Assembly (NCBI RefSeq): GCF_002355435.1
Contig: NZ_AP017313.1
Location: forward strand, 310,001 to 374,000
DNA from: Mucilaginibacter gotjawali
Lineage (GTDB): Bacteria; Bacteroidota; Bacteroidia; Sphingobacteriales; Sphingobacteriaceae
Length of the DNA stretch: 64,000 bases
Direction: 5' to 3'
Both the position numbers and the translations under genes were made by a program. The first letter of the stretch is position 1. Every line of letters starts with the position of its first letter. The notes beneath the pieces were generated by a model that saw only the letters and a list, made by a program, of their open reading frames with translations, did no database searches and was not told where the DNA came from. This document shows positions 1 to 11,570 of the stretch, piece by piece.

Positions 1-3000
1 CATAATCAGCAACATAAACATTGCCCGCGGCGTCAACCGCTACACCGGCAGGGTTGCTGAAGCCCGAGCCGATAGCCGTGGGCGTGCCTGTGCCGCCCGT
101 TATTTTTTTAACCGAGTTATTGCCGCCATCACCTATGTAAATATTTCCGGTCGCATCAATTGCAATACCAACAGGTAATAAAAAGCCCGAACCAACTATT
201 GTTGGGCTTTGACTGCCCGGTGCAAATTTATAAACAGAACTGCCGGTATTGTTGGTTACAAAAACATTGCCGGTAGCATCAACAGCCAGTGCTTCAGGAG
301 CGCTTAAGCCAAGGGCCAAAACCGATGGCACAGCGCCAAAGCCCTGGGTGGCTACGCCGCTGCTGGTTGGGGCAAGCGCTGTAATAGTAGTACCCATGGT
401 ATAAACCTGGGGGGTGGTGTAACTAACGGCCGGCAACGCTGGTGCATTTACGGTAATATTTACCCGGTTATAATTACTTCCGGAAGTATTGTAACCCCAA
501 ACAATATAGTCCTGCCCCACAACAGCCGTAGTCGGCGTTCCGCTTATGGTACCAGTTGTGTTATTGATTGTTAATCCGGCAGGAAGTGCATGGTCTACAA
601 AAAAACCGCCATTGGGGATGAACTCCTTTACCGAAGCATTGTTATAATCGGCGACGTATAGCGCACTGGCAGGCGCTGCGTAGGTAGCGGTTGGCTGCGC
701 GATGGCGATACACGAAGGCTGGCTTACTGAAGTGCTGAGCGTAAGTATAGTGGTGCTTCCGAAAGGAACCTCTTTGATGGCATTATTTGTGCCATCAGCT
801 ACAAAAACGTTCCCCGTTCCGTCAACCGCAACGCCATAGGCATTATTGAAACCTGATCCGATTGACGTATGTGTGCCGCCGCCCGCAGGTACTTTAATTA
901 TTGAGCCCGTGCCGGTAGTCCCGATGTAAACATTTCCGGCAGCATCAGCAGCCACGCTTAGTGGGGCGCTGTAACCACTGCCTATGGTAACAATTGAATT
1001 ATCACTTGCGAGCAGTTCTTTTACCAATCCGCTGCCGTTATCTGCCACATATAAATTTCCGTACCCATCAACAGCCAGCCCGGTTGGATGGCTGAACCCA
1101 CTGCCTACGGCAACAGGTGTAGTAGTTCCGGAGAAGATCTTTTTGATGGCATTGTTATTGTAATCAGCAATGTAAATATTTCCAAAGAAATCTACAGCCA
1201 CTGCGGTTGGGCCGTTAAAGCCTGACCCTACGGTAACCGGGCTGCCACCGCCGACCGGGAATTTCTTTACCACATTCGCGGTGTAATCAGCAACATACAT
1301 ATTCCCCTGTACATCCAGCGCAACGCCGCGCGGATTGGTAAAATTTGACCCAACGGCTAACCCTGTAGCAGGATACGATGGCGCCAGCACACCGTTGGCA
1401 ACCGGTGTAACCGGGGTAATAGCAGTGCCTGCATTATAAACTAACGCAACGTTATTGTTGTAAACCAACGTAGGCGCTGCACCGGCCGCTACGGTAATGT
1501 TCACCACAAAAGAGAATCCGCCCAGGCTGTTATAAGCTGATGCCGTGTAATTTATGGATGGCCTTGCTGTGGTTGGTGTTCCGGTTATGGTACCGGTACT
1601 GGTATCGAAGTTTAAGCCTGCAGGGAGCGATGGACTGATATAAAAACCACCGTTAGGCACTACTTTAGTAACGGAGTTATGCCCTGCATCGGCTACTAAA
1701 ATATTTCCGTAAATATCTACTGCCAGGCCCTGAGGCGTACTGAACCCGGTAGCAATAACAGCAGGAGTATTGCTTCCTGCCGGGATTTTTTTAACAGAAC
1801 CCGCGGTATGTTCGGTAACAAAAATATTCCCAAGGGCATCCACCGCAACACCTGTTGGTGAAACGAATCCTGATCCTATGGTGATTGCCGCGCCGCCATT
1901 TGCCGGAAGTTCGGTAACCAGGTTTGTTCCTGCATCAGAAACATATACATTTCCTGCGCCGTCAGCCGCTACCGCATTTGGTGTGGTAAACGCCGTACTT
2001 AGTGTAACGGTTGCTCCGCCGCCAACGGGGATCTTTTTTATCGCATGATTGCCCTGGTCGGCAACGTATACGTTGCCGAGAAAATCGACGGCTACGCTGA
2101 CAGGGCTGCTAAAGCCTGTGCCGACGCTTACCGGGGTATTGCTGCCGAAAGGTATTTTTTTGACCAGGTTGTTGGTCTTATCCGCCACATAAATATTCCC
2201 GGTTATATCAATAGCTACCCCCGAAGGCGCGCTGAATCCGGAACCCAGGGTTGCTGTAACGCCTCCCCCGGCGGGGATCTCTTTAATCGCGTTGTTGGCC
2301 ATGTCAGCCACATAAATATTGCCTGCAGCATCAGAAGTTACCGCATTTGGCGAACTAAAGCCGGTAGCAACTGCGGCAAGGGTACTGCTGTAGCCCGGCG
2401 CGCCAACTGTGCCGGTAACTACCGGCGAACGCGGTGAAATAGCCACCCCGGTATTATAACTGAGCGGTGTGTTATAGTAAAACGAAAGACCGCTTACCTG
2501 GATATTTGCCTGCGCCGTGCTGCCGCCGCCCGTGGTGGCGTAAGCAGTGATGGTATAGTTAGTGGCGGGGCTCACCTTTGTTGGCGTGCCGGTAAAAACA
2601 CCTGTTGTGCCATTGAAACTTAATCCCGGAGGAAGGGATGTGGCGAAATAACCGCCGATCGGGATGATCTCACGCACATAACCGTCGCCATTATCGCCTG
2701 CAAACACATAACCTGAATTGGCGATGGTAACGCTCACCGGCACGTTTATACCCGAACCTATGGTTACGGGAGTTGTAGTCCCGGCCGCTATTTCCTTTAC
2801 CGCGCCGTTGCCCGCATCGGCAATAAACAAATCTCCTTCAAGGTCGATAGCCAGGCCCTGTGGCTGGTTAAATCCTGACCCGATAGTTATTAATGCACCG
2901 CCTGCTGCAGGGATCTCTTTCACCGTATTATTACCCTGGTCGGCTACAAAAACGTTTCCCAAAGCATCCACAGCGATGCCGGTGGGGGATACAAATCCCG

Positions 3001-3646
3001 AGCCCAAACTAACAGCGGCTCCGCCGCCCACGGGTACCTTTTTTACAGCCGCATTTCCCTGGTCGGTTACGTAAACATTGCCCGCAAGGTCAACCGCCAC
3101 TCCGTAAGGATGGTTAAACCCGGTGGCAATGGTGGCAGGGGTGTTGCTCCCCGCAGGAATCTTTTTAATCACGTTATTGCCATAATCGGCCACATAAATA
3201 TTGCCGCCCGCGTCAGCAGTTAAGCCGTATGGAGCACTAAAGCCCGAGCCCACAAGCACCTTGCTTGCGTTACCGCCGCCATAGGGTATTTTGGTGATGG
3301 TATTTGCCACCGCATCGGCAATAAAAACATCCCCGGCGCCATTAACGGCTACGCCTGATGTGCTGCTGAAACCTGAAGCCAGCGTAACCGCGTTAACGTT
3401 ATATGCTGGCGCACCAACGCCGCTGGTTGCCGGAGCAAGCGGTGTTATAGCTGTATTTACTACAAAGTTTTTGGCGGCATAACTGAACACCGGTTGTGCA
3501 ACGCTGTGCAAAGAAATAGCCGAAAAAAGGCTGCATATAATGATGGAATACAATAATAGCCTGTTTTTGGGATGGCAGCCGCCAAACGGACGGCGGCTTA
3601 TAAAAAAGTACTTCAAAGGGTTGCGGGATGATAATTTCTTTTTCAT
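1..3646 (-). CDS. Giant secreted NHL-repeat / Ig-like protein, C-terminus beyond window
   Basis: The reading frame is open from an ATG at 3646 to the left edge, so at least 1215 residues are present and the stop lies outside. The start (MKKKLSSRNPLKYFF) is followed by a hydrophobic signal segment ending in SVAQ. Then come blocks of NHL repeats (GF..P.GVAVD..GN.YVAD..NN.IKKIP). Each of the three complete blocks I translated has six NHL repeats, which fits a six-bladed propeller. Each block ends in a putative Ig domain with the signature LPAGL.F...TG..SGTP (He_PIG-like). A fourth block is cut by the edge. By analogy with the next two genes, a CHU_C type B sorting domain is expected downstream, but this is inference. 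The likely role is a cell-surface or secreted binding protein; the ligand is unknown. Confidence 0.85.
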   Translation of the reverse strand, partial: MKKKLSSRNPLKYFFISRRPFGGCHPKNRLLLYSIIICSLFSAISLHSVAQPVFSYAAKNFVVNTAITPLAPATSGVGAPAYNVNAVTLASGFSSTSGVAVNGAGDVFIADAVANTITKIPYGGGNASKVLVGSGFSAPYGLTADAGGNIYVADYGNNVIKKIPAGSNTPATIATGFNHPYGVAVDLAGNVYVTDQGNAAVKKVPVGGGAAVSLGSGFVSPTGIAVDALGNVFVADQGNNTVKEIPAAGGALITIGSGFNQPQGLAIDLEGDLFIADAGNGAVKEIAAGTTTPVTIGSGINVPVSVTIANSGYVFAGDNGDGYVREIIPIGGYFATSLPPGLSFNGTTGVFTGTPTKVSPATNYTITAYATTGGGSTAQANIQVSGLSFYYNTPLSYNTGVAISPRSPVVTGTVGAPGYSSTLAAVATGFSSPNAVTSDAAGNIYVADMANNAIKEIPAGGGVTATLGSGFSAPSGVAIDITGNIYVADKTNNLVKKIPFGSNTPVSVGTGFSSPVSVAVDFLGNVYVADQGNHAIKKIPVGGGATVTLSTAFTTPNAVAADGAGNVYVSDAGTNLVTELPANGGAAITIGSGFVSPTGVAVDALGNIFVTEHTAGSVKKIPAGSNTPAVIATGFSTPQGLAVDIYGNILVADAGHNSVTKVVPNGGFYISPSLPAGLNFDTSTGTITGTPTTARPSINYTASAYNSLGGFSFVVNITVAAGAAPTLVYNNNVALVYNAGTAITPVTPVANGVLAPSYPATGLAVGSNFTNPRGVALDVQGNMYVADYTANVVKKFPVGGGSPVTVGSGFNGPTAVAVDFFGNIYIADYNNNAIKKIFSGTTTPVAVGSGFSHPTGLAVDGYGNLYVADNGSGLVKELLASDNSIVTIGSGYSAPLSVAADAAGNVYIGTTGTGSIIKVPAGGGTHTSIGSGFNNAYGVAVDGTGNVFVADGTNNAIKEVPFGSTTILTLSTSVSQPSCIAIAQPTATYAAPASALYVADYNNASVKEFIPNGGFFVDHALPAGLTINNTTGTISGTPTTAVVGQDYIVWGYNTSGSNYNRVNITVNAPALPAVSYTTPQVYTMGTTITALAPTSSGVATQGFGAVPSVLALGLSAPEALAVDATGNVFVTNNTGSSVYKFAPGSQSPTIVGSGFLLPVGIAIDATGNIYIGDGGNNSVKKITGGTGTPTAIGSGFSNPAGVAVDAAGNVYVADY

Positions 3647-3807
3647 TGCGTGAGCGGATTGTTGCGTTGGGGATAATTTATTAAGCTTAAACAGTGCTTA
3701 ATTTTTAAGCTGATTATGTTTATAGTAACATAAAAGTGACAATGTTTTGCCGATTCATTCACGCGTTTTAATAAGTGGCGGCAAAACTCTGATAAGTGGT
3801 AGTTATT

Positions 3808-3831
3808 TACTACAATGGCCTGGGGTATCTG
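3808..3831 (-). promoter_or_regulatory. Weak copy of shared ATACCCCA upstream motif
   Basis: On the minus strand this reads ATACCCCAGGCCATTGTAG, about 160 nt upstream of the first giant gene. The ATACCCCA core matches the three better copies upstream of the other giant genes and the response regulator, but the right half is poorly conserved. It may be a divergent regulator site or chance. Confidence 0.35.
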
Positions 3832-3899
3832 GTGTTCAATCGTGGCCGGCGGTTATTAAATATCCGCTTTAAAAAAGCTAATAGGAGGGGTGGGTTTTC

Positions 3900-3943
3900 C
3901 AAAATATAAAAGCCCCCCTGTTAAAATAACAAGCGGGCTTTAG
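3900..3943 (-). terminator. Hairpin terminator after second giant gene
   Basis: Read on the minus strand, a stem AAAGCCC/GGGCTTT is extended inward by mostly paired bases (CTTGTT with AACAGG). It is followed by the T-rich run TTTTATATTTT. It lies just downstream of the stop at 4003. The rest of the 356-bp gap (3647-4002) holds an AAGCTTAA/TTAAGC palindromic patch near 3683-3712 and the weak ATACCCCA copy; no gene is seen in it. Confidence 0.7.
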
Positions 3944-4002
3944 CAAAAATGAAAAGGTTGAGGCGGTTTGTTTGGTTTGCAGCGGTGGTTTGAACAGCCG
4001 CG

Positions 4003-7000
4003 CTAATATTTCAATATGATAAAACCCGTTTTACGTTTGGTTGTGCCGTTTACGGTAAAATCAAGGGAATAAAAATAAGTACCCGGCAATTGCATAGCGC
4101 CGGTTTTGTTGGAATGCCCGTCAAACACCTTCGTGCTGTTGTCATACCCTTTGGCTTCGAAGATCAATTGCCCGCTGCGGTTCATTATCGTCAGTTTGTT
4201 ATCCGGGTAATTGGTGATCCCGTCTATCTGCAAAAAGTCATTGATACCATCACCATTGGGCGATAATCCCTGGCGTACTACAAGCTCCTCGCCCATCATT
4301 TGTGCCTTTCCGGCCGGGTTTGTTACGCTTATCGGTTCATAAACGCTGTTCAATGAGCCCGCTGCACGGGTTACCGTTACCGTATAGGTTTTGGTGGTCG
4401 TTCCGTTTTGGGCCGTAACGATGGTCGTGATCACATTGGTACCCACATTTAAAGCAATTGCACCCGAGGCCGTGCCTGAATTTACCGCCACACCGTTCAC
4501 TGTTATGGTTGCCAGGGCATCGCTTGCTTTGGGCGTCACCGTAGTTGATGTTACCGCATTGGCAACTGATAGGGTATAGCTGGTAGTAGCGGTTGCAAAG
4601 GCAGGCGTTAATGCCCCTGCGCTGAGGCTTAAACCGGAAAGATTGGCATTGGCGGGCAGCATCCGTGTTAGCGTTACCGTATAGGTTTTGGTGGTGCCAT
4701 CCTGTGCCGTAACTACAGTGGTAATGGTATTGGGCCCTACATTTAAAGCAATAGCACCTGAGGCGGTACCAGAGCTTACGGCCGTACCATTTACTGTTAG
4801 GGTTGCCGTAGCGTCACTGGTGGTTGGCGTTACGGTTACCGAAGTTACTGAATTCACCACTGATCCGTTATAGCTGGTAGTGCCGGATGTAAATACCGGG
4901 CTAAGCGTGCCGGTGGTGATGGCTAAACCGGCGAGGTTGGCGTTGTTCGAGAGCCTGTTTACCGTTACCGTATAGGTTTTGGTGGTTACCCCATCCTGTG
5001 CAGTAACTACCGTTGTAATGGTATTTGTACCTGCACTTAAGGCGATGGCCCCCGAGGCTGTCCCTGAATTTACGGATGTCCCGTTTACTGTTATCGTTGC
5101 TGTGGCGTCGCTGGTGGCAGGCGTTACGGTTACAGAAGTTACCGAATTTACAACTGATGCCGAATAGCTGGCGGTAGCTGATGCAAATACGGGCGTTAAG
5201 TTTCCGCTGCTCAAGCTTAAGTTTGAAAGGTAAGCATTTGTTGAAGGCGCCCGCGTTACCGTTACTGTATAGGTTTTGGTAGCGATGCCATTTTCTGCCG
5301 TTACTATGATGGTGATCAAATTGTTACCCGCATTTAAAGGGATGGCACCTGATGCCGTATTGGTACTTACTGCGGTACCGTTCACTTTTATGGTTGCCAG
5401 TGCGTCGCTGGCTTTTGGTGTTACGGTTATGGAGCTTACCGGATTAGCCACGGAAGCTGAATAGCTGGTTGTTGCTGTTGCAAAAACAGGCGTGAGTGTA
5501 CCTGCGCTTAGGGTTAAATTGGAAAGATTGGGATTGGCAGGCAGCATCCGCGTTACGGTGATGGTATAGGTTTTGGTGGTGGTGCCATTTTGGGCTGTTA
5601 CCACGACAGAGATCACATTGTTTCCTACTATTAGCGGAATAGCGCCGGATGATGTATTGGTATTTACCGAGGTACCGTTCACTTTTATAGTAGCCAGGGC
5701 ATCGCTGGCTTTTGGGGTCAGCGTTATGGAGGTTGCCGAATTGGCAACAGATGCGGTATAACTGGTGGTTGCTGTTACAAATGCTGGCGTTAATGTCGAA
5801 GCGCTTATGGTTAAATTAGCAAGATTGGCATTGGCAGGCAGCATCCGTGTCACGGTTATGGTATAGGTTTTGGTAGTGGAGCCATCCTGTGCTGTAACAA
5901 TTGTTGTTATGATATTCGCACCGACACTTAATGGGATGGCGCCTGATGCCGTTCCTGAATTTACAGTAGTGCCATTCACTTTTATAGTTGCGCTGGCATC
6001 GCTAATAGTTGGCGTTACAGTTACAGACGAAACTGAATTTACTACGGATGCTGTGTAATTTGTGGTGCCTGATGCGAATACAGGGTTAAGGGTTCCTGCG
6101 CTTAATTGCATGTTTGCCAGGTTCGCATTGTTTGAGGGCCGCGTTACAGTTATGGTATAAGTAGTGGAGGTAACACCATCCTGTGCTGTTACAACGGTAG
6201 GGATTATCGTATTACCCACAGACAAAGCAATGTTCCCGCTGGCTGTGCCCGAATTAACAATGGCTCCGTTTACGCTTACGGTGGCATTCGGGTCGGAAGT
6301 GGTTGGGGTTACAGTAACTGCGGTTACACTATTATTTACAATGTCGGTGTAACTGGTCGTACTGCCCGAAAATACCGGCGAAAGTGTGCCGGCACTGATG
6401 GTCAGCGACGACAATGTAGATATAGCCGACAATGGCCCTTCCACCGTTATTTTGTAGGTTAATTTACTAACGCCGTTTTGGGCGGTTACGGTAATGATTA
6501 TCGTATTGGAGCCAGGCGCAAGCGGGATAGGGCTGCTTTGCGAACCGGAGGCAACGGCAACGCCGTTTACCGTGACGGCTGCCGTAGGGTCAGCCGTGGC
6601 AGGGGTTACCACAGCTTCAATATTTCCGCCAACGATTACGTATCCAATGCCTGCACTGGATAGCAGGGCATTAGATGACGGTGCCGCGCGGTTTACCGTT
6701 ATGGTATAGGTTTTCGTGCTGGAATGATCGCTGGCGGTAACCACTATACTGATGGTATTGGCTCCAACCTGTAAGGCTATAGGTGCCGATGTGCTGCCGT
6801 AAGCCACGGCCGCGCCATTTACGGTAACGGTAGCATTACCATCCACCGCCGTTGGTGTTATGGCAATTTGTTGGGTAGCATAAGGCACACTCACCGCATA
6901 ACCGGTAGTTGCTGTGGCAAAAGCCGGGCTTAAGGCGCCGGTGCTTACGGCTAAATTGGCCAATGCGGAACTCGGCGGTGTTACGCCAAAACGCAGGGTA

Positions 7001-10000
7001 GTTTGGGTGCTTCCGCTTGCGTTGTACGCGGTGATCCTGTAATCTTTTACAGGGGTGATAACGGTTGGTGTTCCACTGATGACGCCTGTGGTGTTGTTAA
7101 AACTCAAACCCGCAGGTAAGGAAGGCGATATATAATAGCCGCCACTGGGGGTATATTTCCGAACCTGCGCGAACCCGGCATCGGCAACGTAAAGGGCTCC
7201 ATTTACGTCAACGGCTACGCCGTTAGGGGTTTTCAGGTTGGGGATTACTGTTATAACCGGCCCGCCGCCTGCGGGCAGCTCCTTTACCACGCCGTTGCCG
7301 CCGTCGCCTATAAATATATTGCCCGTGCCATCGGCTGCCAATTGGTAGGGTGCGTTAAACCCGGTGGCCACGGCAATTGGTGTACTGCTGCCGGCCGGTA
7401 TTTTATAGAGTGTATTATTGCCCCTGTCGCCCACAAATATGTTCCCAAGCCCGTCGACAGCTATACCGGTTGGCGTAATAAACCCGGAGGCTATCGTGGT
7501 GGGCGTATTCGATATCAATTGCAACACTGTACCATTACCGGGACTTGCTCCAAACACATTGCCGTGCGAGTCGGTGCTAATACACATTACCGGAGCATTG
7601 TCATAAGCCTGATTTACAGCCATTGCCGGGAACGGTGATAGTTTTTTTGCCTGGCTGCGTATCGTATAAAATATGTTGCCTGTGCTATCCGTAGCAACAC
7701 AAAACAAGCCGTAGTTATAAACTTCCCCTGGTAACTGTACATACGGTCCCCTACCCTTTGCAAAACATTTGTTACCACGATAATACCCCGGAGAAAAATC
7801 TGAGCTAACTGCAAATGTCCCAAAATTATAAGGATCGGCCACAAAAACATTTAACGAAGTATCAACAGCAACAGCATAAGGCGCGCCGAACTGGAAATCC
7901 ATAAAGCCGGGCACCGGGTTATAGCCCTGCGCAGCTACGCCGGTTGAAGCGGGCGTAAGCGGGGTAATAGCCTTGCCGATATTGAAAGATTGGACACCAC
8001 CGTAGGATACAACGGGCGGAGCGGCTATAACAGCCAGGCTTTGCACAGCCGAAGCGCTGCCCAGCGTATTATAGGCGGTCACCGTGTAGTTTACCGACGC
8101 GCCAGCTGTGGTGGGGGCAGTGGGTGTACCGCTGATGCCGCCCGTTGAACCGTTAAAGCTTAAGCCCGGCGGCAATACGGGGTTAATGTAGTAGCCCCCG
8201 GTTGGGCTAAAACGGTCTATTACGTTGTTGGTATAATCGGCCGCATACAAATTCCCTTTGCCGTCAATAGCCAGGGCTTTTATGGTACCCAGGCCGGAAG
8301 CAATAAGCACGGGCGTAGTGCTTCCAACCGGTAATTCGCTGATGGTATTGGCTATATTGTCGCTATAGTATAAGTTCCCTGCGCCATCGATGCAAATATT
8401 GGCCGGCGCGCCAAGGCCCGTAGCCAGCGTTGTCCACTGTGCGCGGCTGGCGGGAATCACGTCAATAGTTCCCGCGCCGGCATCTGAAACATAAACATTC
8501 CCGGCAGCGTCAGTCGCCACACCCGAAGCTGAAGAAAAACCATTCCCGATAGCAAATGGATTCGCCTGCGCATTTATGGGGAAGCCGTCAGTATATTCAA
8601 TTACAGATTCGTTTCCATCATTCGTGGAAACATACGCATTACCCGCGGCGTCAATGCTAATTCCCGTGCAGGTATTGCCGGTGAGTGGCGCTGTGGGCGG
8701 AGACCCGTAGGCTACGCTTGTTGAACCAGGCGGAATAACACTAAATTGATAGATGCCGGTTAGTGTAGTGGTTGTAAGATTTGTAAAATAAAAGTTTCCC
8801 ACGCCATCCGTTGCCAGTGGGCTATAGCCGTTGCCCAGGGATGTTGCCAGCACACTCCCCGGTGCAAATTTATCTATATTGTTGCTGTTATCCGCTACAT
8901 ATACATTTCCGGCGGCATCAACCGCCACACCCGTTGGCGATGTTACACTGGCAAAAGTGGTCGGAGTACTATTGTATTTTTGTGCCGATATACTCCCGCT
9001 GGTTGGCGTAATTGTTGTAATAGCCGCGCCCACTGTTGCATTTACAGGGACGCCATAACTTAATGATGGCGTAGTGATGGTTTGAATGTTTACTGCGGCC
9101 GTAAGGTTGCTGCTTCCGGCCGTTGCGCTTACGGTATAATTGGCCGCAGGTACGACGGCTGTGGGCGTCCCGCTGATCACGCCTGTTCCACTATTGATGC
9201 TTAGGCCCGCCGGTAGGCCCGGATTTACCTGGAAGTTGTTTATTACTGCCAGCTTTTCGATAGTTGTTCCTAAATTAACGTATAAGTTACCCTGGATATC
9301 AAAAGCGATAGCGTTAGGCGCCGAAGGTAAAGTGGCCACGGTTAACGGGCTGGTTGAGCCGGGGGCAAGTTCGTTGAGCGATGTTCCGTTTCCATACCAC
9401 ACATCTCCCTGCGCATCCAGCGCAAAAGCGGTAACGCCGCTCAGGCCGATATTGGGCGTACCCCAGGGGCTAACCACCGACCAGGCCCCGCCTGAGTAAG
9501 TGGCATAGTAAAGATTATTATCAGTACCTATATAGGCCAGTTTTAATCCACCCTGGTAATTATTTATCGCCATCGCCGAGCCTGGGAATGCATTGTTGAT
9601 CAGGACCGGGGTGGACCAGGTCCCCGCGGTGCGCGTCACGAAGGCTAGCTGCCCGCCCGCGTTATAACCCCTGTTGATCATCGCAATTTCGGGGCCCGAT
9701 GATGGGTGTACGGCAGCCACAATCGTTACACCTCCGGGTTGCGCTGAGCATATGGTGACCGGGGGATTAAATGAGCCGTTAGTAATATCCATAGCCCGGA
9801 AGGCGCCGTTAAAGGCGCTCAATAAGGTGCTGGTTGAGGCAGAAATGGGGGCAATGGCAATATTTGCACTACTGTTGGCAGGTAAAGGAACAAAGCTATT
9901 GCCCATTTGATATTGGATAATTTCGGTGCTGCTTGAAATAATATAAGCATTGCCATTATAGTCGAGGGCCAGGCCGGTGCCCGACGTAGTGCTGGCAAAA

Positions 10001-11340
10001 ACACTTGTATTTACGGTTTCCACAGGCGTTAATGGGGCGATAGGCGTGCTGGTGGGGTATATATTTGGAGTGGTGTAACTAACTGAGGATGGCCCGCTAA
10101 CCTGTATATTTACCGTCGTCGTAAACGCGCCGCTCCCGGTGGTTGCGGTAACGGTATAATTGGTGGCCGGGCTAACCGCGATGGGCGTACCGCTGATGAC
10201 CCCCGTTGCACTGTTGAAACTTAGTCCGGCCGGAAGCGCCGGGCTTACCTGGAAGCTGCTTGCTACCGCCAGCTTTTCAATAGTTGTGCCTAAATTAACA
10301 CATAGGTTTCCTGCTACATCGAATGCGAGGCCAACAGGTTTTGACGGCAATGTGGCCACGGTTATCGGGGTAGTTGAACCGGGAACGAGTTCGTTCAGCG
10401 AGGCGTCGGTAGCGTACCACACATTTCCTTGCGCATCCATCGCAAAAGCCACTGTATTTTCTTGGCCCAGGTTGCTCAAGTTGATATTCGGAGAACCCCA
10501 TGGAGTAACCGCCGACCAGGCGCCGCCCGAGTAAGTTGCATAGTAAAGCTGGGCATCAGAGCCTACGTACGCCAGTTTAAAGCCCCCCTGGTAATTATTC
10601 ATTGCCAGGGCAAAAAGGGGTTGCCGATACGGCGACAGCATATTCTCTGGCAGATAAGTCGGGCCGGACCACACCCCGGCGGTGCGCGTAAAAAAGGTTA
10701 TTTGCCCGGCGTCATAACCTACATTGACCATGGCAATTTCGGGCCCTGATGCCGGGTGTACAGCTGCCACAAAGGGGAATGCTGTGAGCTGCGCTGAGCT
10801 GAATAATGATACCGGCTGCTGCAATTGTCCGTTGGAAACATCCACTGTTTGCATGATGTAAGAGGAACTTCCATTTATAGCCCATGACAATAAGGTGCTG
10901 TTTGTAGAAGAGATCAGGGCAGCGGCAAGGGAAACCGCCGAAAAACCTGGTACTGCAACCGGGGTGCTGCTACCCGGCGCATATTGATAAAAATTTGAAG
11001 ATCCGTCGCCAGATTCCTGTATATACGCGTTGCCATTATAGTCGAGCGCGAGGTGTGTTCCAGGTACTGTACTGCCAAAAACACTTGAGTTTACCGTTTG
11101 CGCAGGAGTTAAAGGGGTGATTGCCGTGTTAGTTTGGTATGCGTTTGGCCCTGTGTAACTAAATGACAGCGTTTGCGCTGCTGCAGGCATGGCAAAAAAA
11201 ACAAAAGAAAGTAAAGCCGCTGCAAAACGCAACGGCTTTTTTATTTGTGTAAAGGGTTTGGGGGTGTTTAATAAACGGCTGGCGGCTTTGCAAAGCTTTT
11301 TTGCACCGGCATAGTAGATTTCAGTATAAAAAATTGTCAT
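4003..11340 (-). CDS. Giant adhesin-like protein: propellers, cadherin-like repeats, CHU_C T9SS sorting domain
   Basis: The protein has 2445 residues. After a long basic n-region, a hydrophobic signal ([18 protein letters not shown]) ends near residue 56. Residues about 57-1457 hold four modules, each a beta-propeller region followed by an Ig-like domain ([15 protein letters not shown]). The first two modules are close copies of each other; the third and fourth are NHL-type. Residues about 1460-2333 hold nine cadherin-like beta-sandwich repeats (NANL..L..S.GTL.P.F....SY, ending [10 protein letters not shown]) with a period near 99 aa. The last 110 residues ([17 protein letters not shown] ... 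GFIILKY) are a CHU_C domain, the signal for type IX secretion and surface attachment. It is probably a surface adhesin or polymer-binding protein. The start is uncertain: a TTG at PLRF would give a conventional signal peptide. Confidence 0.88.
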   Translation of the reverse strand: MTIFYTEIYYAGAKKLCKAASRLLNTPKPFTQIKKPLRFAAALLSFVFFAMPAAAQTLSFSYTGPNAYQTNTAITPLTPAQTVNSSVFGSTVPGTHLALDYNGNAYIQESGDGSSNFYQYAPGSSTPVAVPGFSAVSLAAALISSTNSTLLSWAINGSSSYIMQTVDVSNGQLQQPVSLFSSAQLTAFPFVAAVHPASGPEIAMVNVGYDAGQITFFTRTAGVWSGPTYLPENMLSPYRQPLFALAMNNYQGGFKLAYVGSDAQLYYATYSGGAWSAVTPWGSPNINLSNLGQENTVAFAMDAQGNVWYATDASLNELVPGSTTPITVATLPSKPVGLAFDVAGNLCVNLGTTIEKLAVASSFQVSPALPAGLSFNSATGVISGTPIAVSPATNYTVTATTGSGAFTTTVNIQVSGPSSVSYTTPNIYPTSTPIAPLTPVETVNTSVFASTTSGTGLALDYNGNAYIISSSTEIIQYQMGNSFVPLPANSSANIAIAPISASTSTLLSAFNGAFRAMDITNGSFNPPVTICSAQPGGVTIVAAVHPSSGPEIAMINRGYNAGGQLAFVTRTAGTWSTPVLINNAFPGSAMAINNYQGGLKLAYIGTDNNLYYATYSGGAWSVVSPWGTPNIGLSGVTAFALDAQGDVWYGNGTSLNELAPGSTSPLTVATLPSAPNAIAFDIQGNLYVNLGTTIEKLAVINNFQVNPGLPAGLSINSGTGVISGTPTAVVPAANYTVSATAGSSNLTAAVNIQTITTPSLSYGVPVNATVGAAITTITPTSGSISAQKYNSTPTTFASVTSPTGVAVDAAGNVYVADNSNNIDKFAPGSVLATSLGNGYSPLATDGVGNFYFTNLTTTTLTGIYQFSVIPPGSTSVAYGSPPTAPLTGNTCTGISIDAAGNAYVSTNDGNESVIEYTDGFPINAQANPFAIGNGFSSASGVATDAAGNVYVSDAGAGTIDVIPASRAQWTTLATGLGAPANICIDGAGNLYYSDNIANTISELPVGSTTPVLIASGLGTIKALAIDGKGNLYAADYTNNVIDRFSPTGGYYINPVLPPGLSFNGSTGGISGTPTAPTTAGASVNYTVTAYNTLGSASAVQSLAVIAAPPVVSYGGVQSFNIGKAITPLTPASTGVAAQGYNPVPGFMDFQFGAPYAVAVDTSLNVFVADPYNFGTFAVSSDFSPGYYRGNKCFAKGRGPYVQLPGEVYNYGLFCVATDSTGNIFYTIRSQAKKLSPFPAMAVNQAYDNAPVMCISTDSHGNVFGASPGNGTVLQLISNTPTTIASGFITPTGIAVDGLGNIFVGDRGNNTLYKIPAGSSTPIAVATGFNAPYQLAADGTGNIFIGDGGNGVVKELPAGGGPVITVIPNLKTPNGVAVDVNGALYVADAGFAQVRKYTPSGGYYISPSLPAGLSFNNTTGVISGTPTVITPVKDYRITAYNASGSTQTTLRFGVTPPSSALANLAVSTGALSPAFATATTGYAVSVPYATQQIAITPTAVDGNATVTVNGAAVAYGSTSAPIALQVGANTISIVVTASDHSSTKTYTITVNRAAPSSNALLSSAGIGYVIVGGNIEAVVTPATADPTAAVTVNGVAVASGSQSSPIPLAPGSNTIIITVTAQNGVSKLTYKITVEGPLSAISTLSSLTISAGTLSPVFSGSTTSYTDIVNNSVTAVTVTPTTSDPNATVSVNGAIVNSGTASGNIALSVGNTIIPTVVTAQDGVTSTTYTITVTRPSNNANLANMQLSAGTLNPVFASGTTNYTASVVNSVSSVTVTPTISDASATIKVNGTTVNSGTASGAIPLSVGANIITTIVTAQDGSTTKTYTITVTRMLPANANLANLTISASTLTPAFVTATTSYTASVANSATSITLTPKASDALATIKVNGTSVNTNTSSGAIPLIVGNNVISVVVTAQNGTTTKTYTITVTRMLPANPNLSNLTLSAGTLTPVFATATTSYSASVANPVSSITVTPKASDALATIKVNGTAVSTNTASGAIPLNAGNNLITIIVTAENGIATKTYTVTVTRAPSTNAYLSNLSLSSGNLTPVFASATASYSASVVNSVTSVTVTPATSDATATITVNGTSVNSGTASGAIALSAGTNTITTVVTAQDGVTTKTYTVTVNRLSNNANLAGLAITTGTLSPVFTSGTTSYNGSVVNSVTSVTVTPTTSDATATLTVNGTAVSSGTASGAIALNVGPNTITTVVTAQDGTTKTYTVTLTRMLPANANLSGLSLSAGALTPAFATATTSYTLSVANAVTSTTVTPKASDALATITVNGVAVNSGTASGAIALNVGTNVITTIVTAQNGTTTKTYTVTVTRAAGSLNSVYEPISVTNPAGKAQMMGEELVVRQGLSPNGDGINDFLQIDGITNYPDNKLTIMNRSGQLIFEAKGYDNSTKVFDGHSNKTGAMQLPGTYFYSLDFTVNGTTKRKTGFIILKY
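4035..4893 (-). repeat. Copy A of near-identical adhesin 3' end (pairs with 11594-12452)
   Basis: Aligned at an offset of 7559 bases, this block and 11594-12452 differ at only about a dozen positions by eye, including silent sites. It covers the CHU_C domain and the last two cadherin-like repeats of both giant genes. Identity stops sharply near 4893. Gene conversion or a recent duplication is the simplest reading. Confidence 0.85.
4340..6970 (-). repeat. Tandem array of nine cadherin-like repeats, ~297-bp period
   Basis: Corresponding codons recur at spacings of 291-297 bp across 4391-6164. Each unit encodes about 97-99 residues of one beta-sandwich. The two N-terminal units (about 6430-6970) are the most diverged; the C-terminal units are the most alike. 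Confidence 0.85.
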
Positions 11341-11446
11341 ATCAGGTCGGATTTTAATAAAGGGACAGCCAGTAAAAATTACCGCGCAGGCAGAAGATAA
11401 TTGTTAATAACCTGCTTATCAAAAATATCCGAAATATCAACACGTG

Positions 11447-11469
11447 TCTATAACATCTTTGGGGTATAT
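11447..11469 (-). promoter_or_regulatory. Shared motif copy upstream of second giant gene
   Basis: The minus strand reads ATACCCCAAAGATGTTATAG, about 107 nt upstream of the start at 11340. It matches the copies at 18354-18376 and 19195-19217. It is a candidate binding site for the NarL-type regulator encoded nearby, or a shared promoter element. Confidence 0.55.
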
Positions 11470-11570
11470 GAGGGTTAGTTATTAGAGGTTAGATGATTAG
11501 AGATTAGTTAATCAGCGGCCGATTTTTCCTAAATGCTAATTAACTAATCTCCTATTTTCAACTAATACTT
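11470..11570. repeat. Word-type inverted repeat (TTAGTTATTAG / CTAATTAACTAATC)
   Basis: Left words GGTTAGTTATTAGAGGTTAG and GATTAGAGATTAGTTAATC are mirrored by GCTAATTAACTAATCTCC and AACTAATAC close to the stop of the third giant gene. It is an imperfect hairpin of the kind seen in many gaps here, and may terminate the gene that ends at 11562. Confidence 0.5.

Noticed and set aside
4391..6352. A ladder of seven 61-62-codon plus-strand open frames with similar sequence, plus further ones at 11950-13026
   Set aside because: They are the antisense image of the cadherin-like repeats on the minus strand; the periodicity is that of the 297-bp units and there are no separate starts or promoters.
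4340..6970. Regular repeats considered as a CRISPR or satellite array
   Set aside because: The units are 297 bp, fully coding and diverged as protein repeats; there are no short identical repeats with unique spacers.
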